Positions 17,610 through 28,419 of a stretch of 64,000 bases of DNA are shown piece by piece. This DNA is from Chelydra serpentina (taxonomy: Eukaryota > Chordata > Testudines > Chelydridae): the NCBI GenBank assembly GCA_037349315.1, contig JBAIAC010000026.1, positions 2,294,001-2,358,000 of the forward strand, written 5' to 3'. Under the pieces are notes generated by a model that did not search any database, was not told where the DNA came from, and saw only the letters and a list, made by a program, of their open reading frames with translations. Within the stretch, counting starts at the first letter, position 1. Each line of letters starts with the position of its first letter. The position numbers and the translations under genes were made by a program.

Positions 17610-18603
17610 CATGCTCCATCCCAACCCCATAGAACAATTGGGCAAACTCCAGCAATCATAATAAAGATGCTATCATAATGCATAGTCACAGGGGGACCAA
17701 ATTAAGGTTCCACAGATAACCTTAATTCTGGCATTGCCTTGCTTTTGAGTGCTTGAGTTTGCAACCTTAAAGTCTTGTAACCATTTTTTGTAGTGATTCC
17801 CCCTCTTGGTAAAGCACTTGGAGATCTAGGGAATGAAAATTCTACGTAAATGCAAAGTTTTGTTAGGAGCAGCTCTGCATGGGCTTTAGCACTGAGATGA
17901 AGGGGTAAGAGTCACAAGGAAAGATGCTCCTGATGCAAGCTGAGCAGTAGGAAAGTCACCAGAAGCAGGAAGTTTCCAGACGGTTCAGTGCTTGTGATGC
18001 ATGTGGGTCAGCAGTCATGCAAATCCTCACCCACCATATCCTGGGACCTACATGGCTACACCAACGCTGCAGCTTTAATAGGAGGCTACAGCTGGTGAGG
18101 CTGCCAACCCCTTGGGAAAGCTAAGCTGCCCGCACAGCCCATCGAAACGGCGGAGTTCCACTGAGGGAAAATACCGGGAGGATTTCAAAGGCAAAGAAAG
18201 CAGGTGGTGGTTGGAACTGGGGCGCTGAAGACAATGCTTAAAATAATGAAATGTTTGCATATTGCCAAAGAATAAAGGGTCTGTTGTGCTTTGCTTTTGC
18301 AACAACCTAGAGAAATTCAGGGTCCTTTTTGCAGCCCTTTCTTCTCTTGATATCTTTTTTTAACAAGTCAGAAACCAACTGTGCCACTTGCGCTTTGCAG
18401 AGAGGAAACTTTCAGGTGTTACTGGTTACTTAGCTGAAGGTCATTGGGCCCAGCTGCAGAGCCCGGAGCGTGTGCAGAGTTGGCAGCTGTGCACACAGGT
18501 GAGTGGTCAGTTACACGGGTAGGTAGCACACACACAGCAGCTGTGTGGGCAGATCAGACACACGTGGTTCTGGCTTGCAGCTCTGGGCCATGGTGGGTAG
18601 CGT
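17610..18603. other. No gene seen
   Basis: Unassigned DNA. Includes a CACA-rich patch at about 18490-18560. No protein motif recognised on either strand. Confidence 0.4.
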
Positions 18604-18748
18604 GTACTGGATGGAATCTCCTTCCTTAGAGGTTTTTAAGGTCAGGCTGGGATGATTTCGTTGGGATTGGTCCTGCTTTGAGCAGGGGGTTGGACTAGAT
18701 GACCTCCTGAGGTCCCTTCCAACCCTGAGATTCTATGATTCTATGATA
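18604..18748 (+). mobile_element. CR1 3' end fragment
   Basis: Sense CR1 3' region with GGTTGGACTAGATGACCTCC and the terminal ATTCTATGATTCTATGAT octamer-type repeats. 5' truncated. Confidence 0.85.
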
Positions 18749-20595
18749 AGCTGGAAGGCCAGCTACAAGGTTGGAGGTCGTGACCTGCACAGGCTGACTT
18801 CAAAGGCCCAGGGGTCACACAGCGGCTGCTCTACGCTGGGAGGTTCCCAAACCCCAGCCACCTTGAGGCTCTGTCCCACACTGCAGCCCACAGCAGAGAT
18901 CCCAGGGTCTGTGCCTTCCTGAAACCCCGCCCACAGCCAGGACCCTAGGGTGCGGGCGCAGGGCCTTTCACAGGCATGGGCTTGGAAACTCCAGGACTGC
19001 CACTGCTTCCGCAGGGCACTCGGCTGGGGAGGGGCAGCCACGTGGCTTCCCAAGCCTTCCCGGCCTAGCAGATCCAGCCTCACTGTCAGTCACCACCCAG
19101 CCCTCACTGTCCCTCCTTCCCCACCAAGGGCCATCGTCCTGCTAATGACGTGGGAATATGCTCCTGTGTGGATGCTCTTCCCCCAGGTACCTCCCAGGAT
19201 GGGACCGAGGCCAATGGGGCAATCTAGTCCCCATGCAGCAGAATCGCCTGCCAGCACTTCCTGGATTCAGACAGCTTGGGGAGCGGGCCCAGCATGGAAA
19301 GGGGCTGGGGACTGAATCCCCTGCCCCAGTTGTCCTCACTCCCAGAGAGCTCAGTGACTTTGGGACTAGGCATGTGAGTGAGGCTCTGAATACGTGGGCC
19401 TCACGGCCGGGATCCTTACCCCTCCCATCACCGGGTCAGCATGTTGAGAGCGGCCTGCAGGGGAAGGGCTCGTGAGCAGAGGGCATTACACACACTGGCT
19501 GTGTTCCTCCATACACAGGAGCAGCTGCACGGTCTCAGGAGAGAGCATAGTGTGCGCGGCTCCTCTGACAGGCAGCAGCTACACAGGGGCCAAAACGCCT
19601 GCTTAGTGCTACGGTGAGGCCATCTCGGAGTTCTGAGCGTGTTAAAGGCACAGCACGTAATAACCAAGAGCCCCATAGCTACATCTGCCCCAGACCTGCA
19701 AGATCCTGTCCACCACTAGCCCTCCAGTGCAGTGAGCCGCACTCCAGAGTGTTCACCTCACTACCTCGCCATAGGCACTTCAGTCCCCAAGCAACGGCTG
19801 CTCAGACAAGCATCTCCGGAGAGACCCTGAGCGTCTGCAGCAGCGAGCCTGGATCGACAGACTGGGCTAGCTGGTCTCGCGCCAGTGTTCCCAAACCAGC
19901 TGTGCAGACAGTGCTTGAATTCGCGGCTCAGATGGCAGCTGGGGCTCTGAACCCGAGGAAGGGGGCTGGGAGCTTAGACACGGGCAGCACGGATTCCACA
20001 TCACTTTGGTGTGGGGGAGACCCCGTCCCTTCTCTCACATGAGTTACCCTCATGTGTCCCGTGCTGGAGAAATAGCCAGGGGGAAGTTCCAATCTGTGCA
20101 GATCCCCCGAGGTGCCTGGACGGAGCGGGAGGGTTAGACAAACACAGCCAGTAAAGCACCAGAGCAGCACCGGCTCTTCGTTTCACCATTTCTGCTCTTA
20201 GCCTTTCTGGAAGCAAGATCTCTCCCTGCCGTGAACGGGGCTCGGAAGGCGGCCAGAGAAGGCGAGCAGGAGAAGATAAGGGGAAGGATGCCACGAAACA
20301 AGTCTGGGTCCTAGATAAACCCGGCACCTGGCGGTGACCTTGGGCTCTACCCCACAGACACACTAACCTGGCCATCTCCTTGCAGGCACCAGATGGCGTT
20401 CCGCTGCCGGGAGAAATCAATGCAGCGCATAGCCTGGCACACCACAGCCTGTCTGGTACCAATGAGCGCTCTGAGGGCCATAAAACCAGGGCGGTGCGGG
20501 AGTCACTACACCTGGCTCTGGGATCCCCTGGGTACCTCCTGGTGTAAATGCACGGTGCCTCAGGCCAGGTCTGCACTGTAACCTCACTATCGGTG
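18749..20595. other. No intact gene seen; contains an SDR exon-5 trace
   Basis: Apparently unique, moderately GC-rich DNA. The only recognisable item is a short SDR exon-5-like fragment at 19434-19454 on the minus strand, described separately. Confidence 0.4.
19434..19454 (-). pseudogene. Trace of SDR exon 5
   Basis: On the minus strand a CTGCAG acceptor is followed by codons for AALNMLT, the first residues of exon 5 of the complete SDR gene (AALNMLTKC). The preceding polypyrimidine stretch also resembles that gene's intron 4 (TCTGCTC ... GCAG). The next codons are Arg then stop, so it is a dead remnant. It lies upstream of the orphan exon 1 copies on the same strand, so it belongs to a different lost paralogue. 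Short, so a chance match is possible. Confidence 0.4.
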
Positions 20596-20880
20596 TCATA
20601 GGTGCCGACTCCGTGGGTGCTCCGGGGCTGGATCACCCACGGGGAAAAATTGGTGGGTGCTGAGCACCCACCGGCAGCCCCGCGCGTGCTCACCCGCCCG
20701 CCCAACTCACTCACCTTCCGGGTTCCGCCAAAGGCGCTTTTTTTATCCGCAGCAGCTCAGCTGAGAGGCGGCCGGCTGCTGCGGCTAAAAACAGCGCCTT
20801 CCAGGGGAGGCGCCTCCGGCCGAGCAGGGAACCCGGAAGGTGAGTGAGTTGGGCGGGCGGGGAGCTGCCGGTGGGTGCTT
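20596..20880 (+). repeat. Inverted-repeat copy of the GTGGGTGCTCC family
   Basis: Opens with GTGCCGACTCCGTGGGTGCTCC and GGGGAAAAATTGGTGGG. It then carries a long inverted repeat: about 20692-20727 (CCGCCCAACTCACTCACC core) pairs with about 20828-20861, and the arms extend with gaps to the CACCCACCGGCAGC blocks. The loop includes a GC-rich AGCAGCTCAGCTGAGAGGCG segment. It could be a fold-back DNA element; no target duplication found. Confidence 0.55.
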
Positions 20881-21088
20881 GCGCCCCCTGACCCAGCTCC
20901 GGCCCCGGGCGTGCTGCATTCCCGCCCCCCCGCCGCGGCTTGCAAGCGGGGGGAGGGGGAGAGCAGCACAGCACCCGAGCGCCCACCGGGCCCTGCAGTT
21001 CCCGGCCAGCCCCGCCCCCGCGCCCGGCTGGGCTGGGCTGGGCTGGGCTGGCTTCCCCAGGAAGGCGTGGCTTTTTCGCCGCTCGCAG

Positions 21089-21205
21089 GCTCCTCCCTCC
21101 GGCTCCGGTGGAACGCTGGCGGTGGGGGAAAGCACAAGGGAGGCGCTGCCCCGCCCCTGCGCTTTCCCCCACCCCCAGCGTGCCGCCGGAGCCGGAGGGA
21201 GGAGC
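21089..21205. repeat. GC-rich inverted repeat (about 45-bp arms)
   Basis: GCTCCTCCCTCCGGCTCCGG at 21089 pairs with CCGGAGCCGGAGGGAGGAGC ending at 21205. The arms continue through TGGGGGAAAGC / GCTTTCCCCCA with a loop of about 30 nt. It abuts the CAGGGCCGGTGC terminus of the next element. Confidence 0.7.
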
Positions 21206-21600
21206 AGGGCCGGTGCAAGGAAGTTTCGCGCCCTAGGCCCTGCGCCCTAGGCCCTGCGCCGCCCCCGCCCCCCGCAATGCCGCCCTCCCCCCAGCCAGGG
21301 GCGCGGGCGCGAATTCCGCCCGCGGAAGCTCAGCCTCCCCCCCTAATGCCGCCCCCCCCCAGCCAGCTCCCCCGCCCGCGGGAGCTCAGCCTTCCCCCCT
21401 AATGCCGCCCCCCCAGCCAGCTCCCCTGCCCGCGGGAGCTCAGCCTTCCCCTCCACCCTGTGGGCTGCGGGCGCTCAGTGCCCCCACCACCACCCGCAGG
21501 CCGCGGGAGCTGAGCGGGGGGCGGCGGGGTGGCTCGCCGCAGCTGCCCCGGGCACTGAGCCTGCGTTACCTCTTGGGGCAGCTCGGCAGGCGCTGGCTTT
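21205..21600 (+). mobile_element. GC-rich hAT-like element, left end
   Basis: Terminus CAGGGCCGGTGCAAGG, identical to the one at 44227, followed by CGCGCCCTAGG and a degenerate tandem array of CCCCCCAGCCAGCTCCCC / GCGGGAGCTCAGCC. The right end of such an element (…GCGCCGGCCCTG) is found at 23849, with an LTR piece, a SINE and a CR1 between. Confidence 0.55.
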
Positions 21601-21840
21601 GGACTAGCAGCCAGCGGAGTTACTGGGGTGGGGCTACCTGCCATTTGTGGCTGGGGGGTTGTCAGATTTGTGGTGGGGGAGCGCCCGTCTCTGCCACACT
21701 GCACACAGGTGTGAACAGAACATGGCTATTGGCAGTCCAAGTCAATCACGCTCCCCTGGCTCCAACGGAAGCAATGGAAGCAGAGCTGAAATGGGCTAAG
21801 TGCCACCCACGGCCAGGGAGATGCTCACGCCTGTGTGATA

Positions 21841-22273
21841 AGTAAAGGGGTGGGGGCGCTCCCTTTGATGGACACCCACCCACCCAGTTAGCTGTAAAAT
21901 CCCCCTTGGTAGCTGTTCTCTACTTGGTTTATCTGTAAAGGGTTAAAAAGTCCCACAGGTAAAGAAAAACAAAGTGGGCACCTGACCAAAAGAGCCAACG
22001 GGAAGTTAGAACTTTTTAAAATTGGGAAAGAAACTTTCCCTTAGTCTGTTGTTCTCTCTGGGTTGCAGGGACACGGAGCAGCAATGCTATTCTGTGTAAG
22101 GTTTGAACCAGGTGTGAACAATTATCTTCCATAGCTAGAAGGAATCATTTGGACAGGGAATGTTTAGATAAAGCCGATCAGGTTTATTTCTTTATTTTGG
22201 CTCGTGGATATCCTGATACCTGTCGGCTTGTTCTTGGGGAACCAGGGTGCAGTATTCAGCCTGGCTCACTCAT
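21841..22273 (+). mobile_element. Probable LTR fragment
   Basis: Non-coding stretch with LTR-like character (TTAGCTGTAAAATCCC, GGGTTAAAAAGTCCCACAGG, GGGCACCTGACC). It shares the last motif and overall style with the LTR at 54021 (GGCACCTGACCACC). Ends are not defined; a SINE follows at once. Confidence 0.35.
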
Positions 22274-22459
22274 GGGGGGGAGGGATAGCTCAGTGGTTTG
22301 AGCATTGGCCTGCTAAACCCAGGGTTGTGAGTTCAATCCTTGAGGGGGCCATTTGGGGATATGGGGCAAAAATTGGGGATTGGTCCTGCTTTGAGCAGGG
22401 GGTTGGACTAGATGACCTCCTAAGGTCCCTTCCAACCCTGATATTCTATGATTCTATGA
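22274..22459 (+). mobile_element. Tortoise Pol III SINE
   Basis: Sense copy with A box TAGCTCAGTGGTTTGAGC, B box GGTTGTGAGTTCAATCC, linker ATTGGGGATTGGTCCTGC and CR1-like tail ending ATTCTATGATTCTATGA. Confidence 0.92.
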
Positions 22460-22650
22460 AGGACTCCTCCCCAGCCTCTGCTTGAACCAAAACTGATCAG
22501 AGAAAAGACTTGGAGAGAGCAGTGAAGGGTGGTGGGAGACACATCTAGACCCCTCCTGACAAGGGTGATAGGATTAACCTCATCTGAATCAAGGATGGGA
22601 CAGGGGGCATCTCTATTAGCATACAGAATGGAGAACAGAGATTCCAAGGT

Positions 22651-22975
22651 GTAGCGGGGTAGTCACCTGGCTCTGGCCCTGGAGGGTTAAAAGCCAGCCG
22701 TTGGAGAGGGCTGAGGCTGAGAGCCAATAAGGAGAGGCTGCCAATCAGGGCCAGGCTGGGCCCTATAAAAGAGATACCTGGCCAGATAGCAAAGATTCTC
22801 TTTCTAGCTCTGGAGAGAGAAGGACCTGGCTCCCTGGGAGCTCAGGGTACTGGGAGTGGCGCAGTGCTGGGGAAAGGCAAGAGGAGCTGGGGAGCTCCAA
22901 CCTGGCAACTCCCCAGGCTGAGGCCTTGGTCAAGGCCTAAACAGGTACTGGGGCTGCAGGGGTGTAGCCCAGGAA
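22651..22975 (+). mobile_element. Probable LTR fragment with TATA box
   Basis: Starts near TGTAGCGGGGTAGTCACC and contains a TATA-like CCCTATAAAAGAG at about 22761 followed by a TCTAGCTCTGG leader-like region. Composition and layout fit an LTR; ends and family not established. Runs into CR1. Confidence 0.35.
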
Positions 22976-23428
22976 TTGCCAGCAAGTTAAAGAAGTATGG
23001 GCTGGATGAATGGCCGGTAAGGTGGATAGAACACTGGCTGGATGGTCGTGCTCAATGGGTAGTGATCAATGGCTCCATGTCTAGTTGGCAGCCGGTATCA
23101 AGTGGAGTGCCCCAAGGGTCGGTGCTGGGGCCAGTTTTGTTCAATATCTTCATTAACGACCTGGAGGATGGTGTGGACTGCACCCTTAGCAAGTTTGCAG
23201 ATGACACTAAACTGGGAGGAGTGGTTGATACGCTGGAGGGTAGAGACAGGATACAGAGGGACCTAGACAAATTAGAGGATTGGGCCAAAAGAAATCTGAT
23301 GAGGTTCAACAAGGACAAGTGCAGAGTCCTGCACTTAGGACGGAAGAATCCCATGCACTGCTACAGACTAGGGACCGAATGGCTGGGCAGCAGTTCTGCA
23401 GAAAAGGACCTAGGGGTTACAGTGGGCC
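22976..23428 (+). mobile_element. CR1 LINE reverse transcriptase fragment
   Basis: Open frame ending at the stop at 23439. It encodes the CR1 RT palm: [20 protein letters not shown], then [11 protein letters not shown] with the catalytic FADD (Y-to-F variant typical of CR1), then [15 protein letters not shown] and AEKDLGVTV. Truncated 5' at RT fingers and cut on the 3' side exactly where a GC-rich element begins (GTGGGCCGCGGG), so the rest is missing. Confidence 0.9.
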
Positions 23429-23849
23429 GCGGGAACTGAGCGGGGAGCCCAGGGCAGGGGGGCGGCTTGCGGCGGCTGCCCCGCTCAGGCACTGAGTGGG
23501 AGGGGAGGGGGGCGGCTCCCCGCTCAGGCGCTGAGTGTGGGGGAGGGGGGAGGCTCGCAGCAGCTGCCCCCCAGCTCCCCACTCAGGTGCTGAGCAGAGG
23601 GGGAGGGGATGGCTCGCAGCGGCTGCCCCCCAGCTCCCCACTCAGGCGCTGAGCAGAGGGGGAGGGGGAGGGGGGCCGCTCACATCGGGTCCCCGCTCAG
23701 GCGCTGAGTGTGGGGCGGCTCACCGGGGCTGCCCCTCGGCTCCCCGCTAAGCAGCTGAGCGGGGAGCCGGGAGGCAGCCGCCCGCCGCCCCCCAAATCTT
23801 GGCGCCCTAGGCGACTGCCTACGGTCGCCTAGTGGGTGCGCCGGCCCTG
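23429..23849. mobile_element. GC-rich hAT-like element, right end with minisatellite
   Basis: Degenerate tandem repeats of CCCCGCTCAGGCGCTGAG(T/C)-type units, then TGGCGCCCTAGGCGACTGCC and the terminus GCGCCGGCCCTG. The terminus is complementary to the CAGGGCCGGTGC start at 21205 except for one base. The flanking octamers do not match, so left and right ends may come from different insertions or from a rearrangement. Confidence 0.55.
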
Positions 23850-23871
23850 ATAGCATGTCTAGACATGAATG

Positions 23872-23943
23872 AGGCGTGTGCTCAGGAAACACCTAATTCC
23901 CTCCCACTCACCCTTTGAATATTTCCCCTAGTAGCTGCAGCCA
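23872..23943 (-). repeat. Fragment matching the SDR exon-1 upstream region
   Basis: GGCGTGTGCTCAGGAA, TTCCCTCC and ATTTCCCCTAGT(A/G)GCTGCAGC match 15205-15285 and 15716-15796, the sequence just 5' of the orphan exon 1 copies. Exon 1 itself is not present here. It is either a third piece of the same segmental duplication or a dispersed repeat. Confidence 0.5.
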
Positions 23944-25495
23944 AGATGGCTGCAAAGGACCAAAGGGCCAGTGTGGCCCGTCACAAGCCCCAAAGGGCCG
24001 GCTCGTTGCAGGCCTGGCCCAGTTCCCCAAAGGGATGGGCCGGCCCAACCAGCTAGGCCAGGCCCAGGCCCACAAACCGCCTGCCCAGCCCGGGCCCCCA
24101 AAGTGCTGGTCCAGCCAGCTGGGCCTGGCGCAGGCCCACACAGAGCCTGGCCCGGGTCCACAAAAGGTCAGTCCAGCAGGTCTGGGCCCACAAAAGGGCC
24201 GGCCCCCGATGCCCTTGGTGCCTAGTATCAGTCCATTTATTACTGCTCTCACGGGTGCATAATCCAGATAATCTGAGAAGGGCTCAGTAAGAGTACCGCT
24301 ATCCCACGGCTGCTCTGCATAGCTAACAGAGAGAGACGTGCGTTTCTCAACACCCCCAGAAGCAGCCGGAACTCTACACTCAGTGTACATATTGCCCTGG
24401 GTGTGAACAAAACGGAGCCTTCAGCTGCTGATATTGGAGAGGGGGAAGTTGTGTTTTCTTGGCAAACTGGCCCAAAGTCCTCACAGAGCGCTGGCTACCT
24501 GGAGAACTTGTGTGTGCAAATCTCAGCTACGTGTGTGCACGAGCAAACAGGAGCAGCTCAGTTCAAGAAGCCCTTGCTCCCCTTCCCCCATCACTCACAA
24601 AGGGAGGACTCTGGGCAAGTTTCCAAGACAAACTGATTTGCTCCTCTTTGGGTTGAGACATGCAGGGAATATTCCAGCGAGCTGGAGCAATGGGCTGAAC
24701 CTCAGTTTTAGTGGCCCCGAATGGGAGAGAAGGCCAAATCCAGAGCATAGTGGCCCCAGCCTGTTACGTTTTGGCCCACGTGTTGGTTTTGTTCCCCCCC
24801 TCAAGTCTCGGAGAGAGGCCGGAGCTCTCTACAGGACAGGGACAAACGGGACTGGGTTTGCTGTGTCCCTGAATTCTGTCCCCCTCGTTAACACCCTTCC
24901 CCATCCCTGGGAATGGTGCAGTTAGAAGTTGGGCTTGGAGGGAAGGAGGGGGACAGTGACATATGGCACTTGAACTAGCAGCCTCTTGGCATAAGAGAGG
25001 GAGCTGCTGCTGAGGGCAGGCTTCAGCTCTGGAACCCACCCCTTGGCTGGAAACGGCCCCAATGTATTAGCTATGTGAGCACAGAGCAAGGCCCCTGTGC
25101 TGGGCATACTGGGACGCAGCTGCTGGGCATGAAGGGAAGCCACAGGCAGTGGCTCCATACAAACAGGACACCCCGGTGGGGCATGACCCCTCCAGCCACC
25201 CTCGGCTCTGCCATGGGGCAGTACATGGGAGATGGCAATCGCACGCTCACCTTTCCTGTGATTTGTGATCATTCCGCAGTTAACAGAGCAGCGTCCTGCC
25301 TGCAAACCTGGGAAGGGAAAGGGAGACTCCCCAACTCTACAGAAAAGCGCTTTTGGAGTGAGAAATGGGCTGGAGGAGGAGAATTTGTGCTCATCCTGCT
25401 GGTAGCCATCTGGGCCAGGGAGCCGCCTAGCTACTTCAGGAACAGAATAACAGAGGAGAGGCATAGAAAAGCCCCAGGAATGATAGGTCATAGGT
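23944..25495. other. No gene seen
   Basis: 23960-24225 is a GGCCCA/CCAGCC-rich low-complexity tract. The rest is unassigned. The longest frames (24434-24925 plus, 24922-25500 minus) show no recognisable domain. Confidence 0.4.
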
Positions 25496-25682
25496 ATCAT
25501 AGAATCATAGACTATCAGGGTTGGAAGGGACCTTAGGAGGTCATCTAGTCCAACCCCCTGCTCAAAGCAGGACCAATCCCCAATTTTTGCCCCAGATCCC
25601 TAAATGGCCCCCTCAAGGATTGAACTCACAACCCTGGGTTTAGCAGGCCAATGCTCAAACCACTGAGCTATCCCTCCCCCCC
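25496..25682 (-). mobile_element. Tortoise Pol III SINE
   Basis: Minus-strand full-length copy from the tail (ATCATAGAATCATAG) to the tRNA-like head (GAGCTATCCCTCCC complement). It ends five bases before the hAT-like transposon. Confidence 0.92.
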
Positions 25683-25687
25683 GAGGG

Positions 25688-28409
25688 TAGGCTGACCATA
25701 TTTCCTTGAGACAAAAACGGGACATTGGGATGGCAAAAAACGGGACGGGGTTATGTAATATTCCGTATTCATGAAAAAGTAAGACGATAACAAAAGTTTT
25801 ATTACATGAATATATTGAGCTAACAATTATTCTTCAGTGACAGAACTCATACAAAAATTTAGGTAGACGTAGAGGGGGGGGGACTGTATTTCACCACGAT
25901 CGTACCATGAATATTTCTCCGATGAAGTAATCTTACGCAGCAAATTTTGGTCTTTCAACACCTTATCATAAAACTTCTCACACTCCATGACACAATTTTG
26001 TTTTACAATTAACATAGCCCTCATTGTCTCAACACTTAATCTAGATTTCTCCTTTGACCACATACTGTTCATAACAGAAAATATTCTCTCGACAGGTGCT
26101 GTACTTCCTGGAAGACAAAGAATAAACTCTACAATATTACAAAAGTCTTGAAAGTCTAGGTGTTTTTTGCTCATTTCAGAAAAAAATCTTTATCCATCTA
26201 TCAGATACAGAAATGTTTTCTTTATTCCATGTATCCAACTGCCTCACACTTGTAGATTTTATGAAGGGTCCACTGATCAAATACACAAGTTTCTTCTGTT
26301 TCTGTGTGTGTGATGAGTTCCTCGTTCAGGCTGTCCTGTATTTCTTTCCATTCAGGTGTCTTCCTTAGTAGCAACCACTTGAACTTCTCAGTGTTTCCTA
26401 CACTGCACTTCCACTTGTTGATATATTCTAAGCTGGTTTCATAGAAATTCTCAACTACCTCAAAAAACTTAGCCTCATTAATTTCTCCTGAATCTACTAA
26501 TATTTTCAGTTGTTTTTTGACATCAGTAGTTACAAACACTTCACTTTTTCTGGACTCTAAATTGTTTACAAGATTTTCAATGTTTATGGTTACTTCTGTA
26601 GTTGAAATATAATCTTTTTCAATTAAACTAATGTATGTTTGGAACATAGACACTTGATCTCTTGCAAATGACAACCACAGTTTCAAACAGGGATTTTCAA
26701 ACCATTTTCGCAACATAACAGGGCATTTTTCTTAAGAAAGAAAATAAGAAGTAAGCCCATCAAACATGCTTAAAATTCTGTCAATTGATGGACCCAAGGG
26801 CAAAAATCTTGTATTTCCATGCTCTAACAATGTAGCGTAATTGTTTCCTGCAAAGTCACAAAAGTTTTCAGTTCTTCAACTCTAACTGTGTATATATGGA
26901 AGTATTTGTATACTTTCACTGCAAAACATTCAATATCAATTGGTAAACAGTCGACAGCACACTGGAGACAATTGTGTATAATGTGTGCCCCACAACCAAT
27001 ACCGATAATCGGCCTCTTCAGTTCAGTTTCAAGTTTTTGCCACGCATTATTTTTGCCAAGTCTTTTGCAACCACAAAAATTGGTGTTCGTGTTATCTGCA
27101 CACAAAGCAACAATTCTGTTTTGTAAAGCAAATTTGTCAAGTACTTCCTTCAACATAGCACACTGTAGATCGGATGTTTCACCAGGTAAGGAAACAAAGT
27201 CTATAATTTTGTCTTGAACACCACAATTTGGCAAAAAGTACCGCACAACGATTGGAAAAACTTTGAGGTCTTTTTTGTTTGATGCATCTAAACTGACTGT
27301 AATGCTTTTTGTTTTATTCAAATCCTCTATTACTTTGCCCAATATGTATGGTGATAAAACGTTGGTAATTATTGCTTCTGATTTGGTACGTGCTGAAGAA
27401 AATTTTGGTTCATACATTTTCTTTATCAATGTCGACAAGCAATCATTTGCGCAAAAACTTTGGCCGTGACGCACAGTATGATAAGCAAAAAGACCTTCAC
27501 TTGCTGCAATTTTATCGCTTTCACTATCACCATCACGTGTCATAAACAAACTGATGTTTTTAACTGCAGCCAGAGTCTTTTTAGCATCTTTATGTTTCTG
27601 GCTACGTAGATGTTGGTTGATGTCACTTCTACCTCCATGAGCAACGAAAAAATGGACATTACAATGTTGGCATACCACTTTTGTTCCATCACTACACAGT
27701 TTGTCTGGTTTAATAAATTTGAATTCCTTCTGGAGATCGTAATTAAAACTGCAGTTTTGCCTCTTTCTCTTTGGCATTGCAAGGGTAGACTTTAAGCTTT
27801 AAAAAATAAGACTTAAAAATATGAAGTTTAAACCACTGACAACGAATAACAAAGCCACCGGTTAGCATCCAAGCAAAACAAAAACTAACGTTACAGCAGA
27901 ACAGACGCCGCCGCATCTGAGCGAGGCCACCGTCACCAACATGTGCATCCCCACACCCCACTACAGTGCATTTACTTTACTGAGTCAGAAGCACAATGGG
28001 TTTCTAGTAGGTTCAGTGGTGGGGGATCAGTTTGCCAGCCGCCAACGCTAAGGAAACAACGATATGAGTACAATGTGGGACTCCAGTCGTACTAAGCAGC
28101 GAGAACGCATTCGTGCCGTCTCTTACTAGCGGTGTTCTCTCTCTGGGCAAGAAGCCTGGCCCTGACTGGATAAAGTAAATGGAACTTCCTCTTTCGTCAC
28201 ACTAGCGGTTTTACTGTACGCATTGATTAGCATAGAGCCTTATGAGAAATAATAAACAACCTGCGTTCAATTTTTTACAAAAAATTAAAAACTACATATA
28301 GTTTATTAAAAATGGGACAAAATTGACATTTATATTAAAACGACGGGACGGTCGGGAAATATGAAAAAACGGTACTGTCCCGTTTAAAGCGGTACATATG
28401 GTCAGCCTA
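25688..28409 (-). mobile_element. Near-complete hAT-like DNA transposon (2.7 kb)
   Basis: Terminal inverted repeats TAGGCTGACCATAT (25688) and its exact complement ending at 28409. Subterminal CGGGAC motifs lie at both ends (near 25718 and 25742; near 28343 and, inverted, near 28378), possible transposase sites. The termini resemble TAGGGTGACCAGATGTCCC of the small MITEs at 37610 and 61646. The interior is AT-rich, unlike its neighbours, and carries a transposase on the minus strand. An 8-bp target duplication is not clear: the flanking octamers CCCGAGGG and GCATAGGG share only AGGG. Confidence 0.85.
25827..27777 (-). pseudogene. hAT-family transposase in three frames
   Basis: N-terminal frame 27777-26824 (317 aa) begins MPKRKRQ. 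It has a BED-type zinc finger (CQHC ... HLRSQKH), SLDASN with the first catalytic Asp, CADNTNTNF with the second, and GCGAHIIHNC containing the CxxH motif. The second frame, 26716-26222, continues the insertion/helical domain. The third, 26174-25827, carries the hAT dimerisation region (STAPVERIFSVMNS, then SRLSVETMR). Together they cover almost a full hAT transposase; about 100 bp and 50 bp of non-frame sequence separate the pieces, so at least two lesions. It is far better preserved than the plus-strand hAT fossil at 38590. Confidence 0.85.
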
Positions 28410-28419
28410 GCATAGGGCA

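Noticed and set aside
20001..20714. 237-codon minus-strand frame
   Set aside because: No recognisable domain, and its start overlaps a repeat family; no splice-consistent partners.
22274..22346. tRNA gene suggested by A and B boxes
   Set aside because: It is the tRNA-derived head of a SINE; no complete cloverleaf, and five copies with CR1 tails occur in the window.
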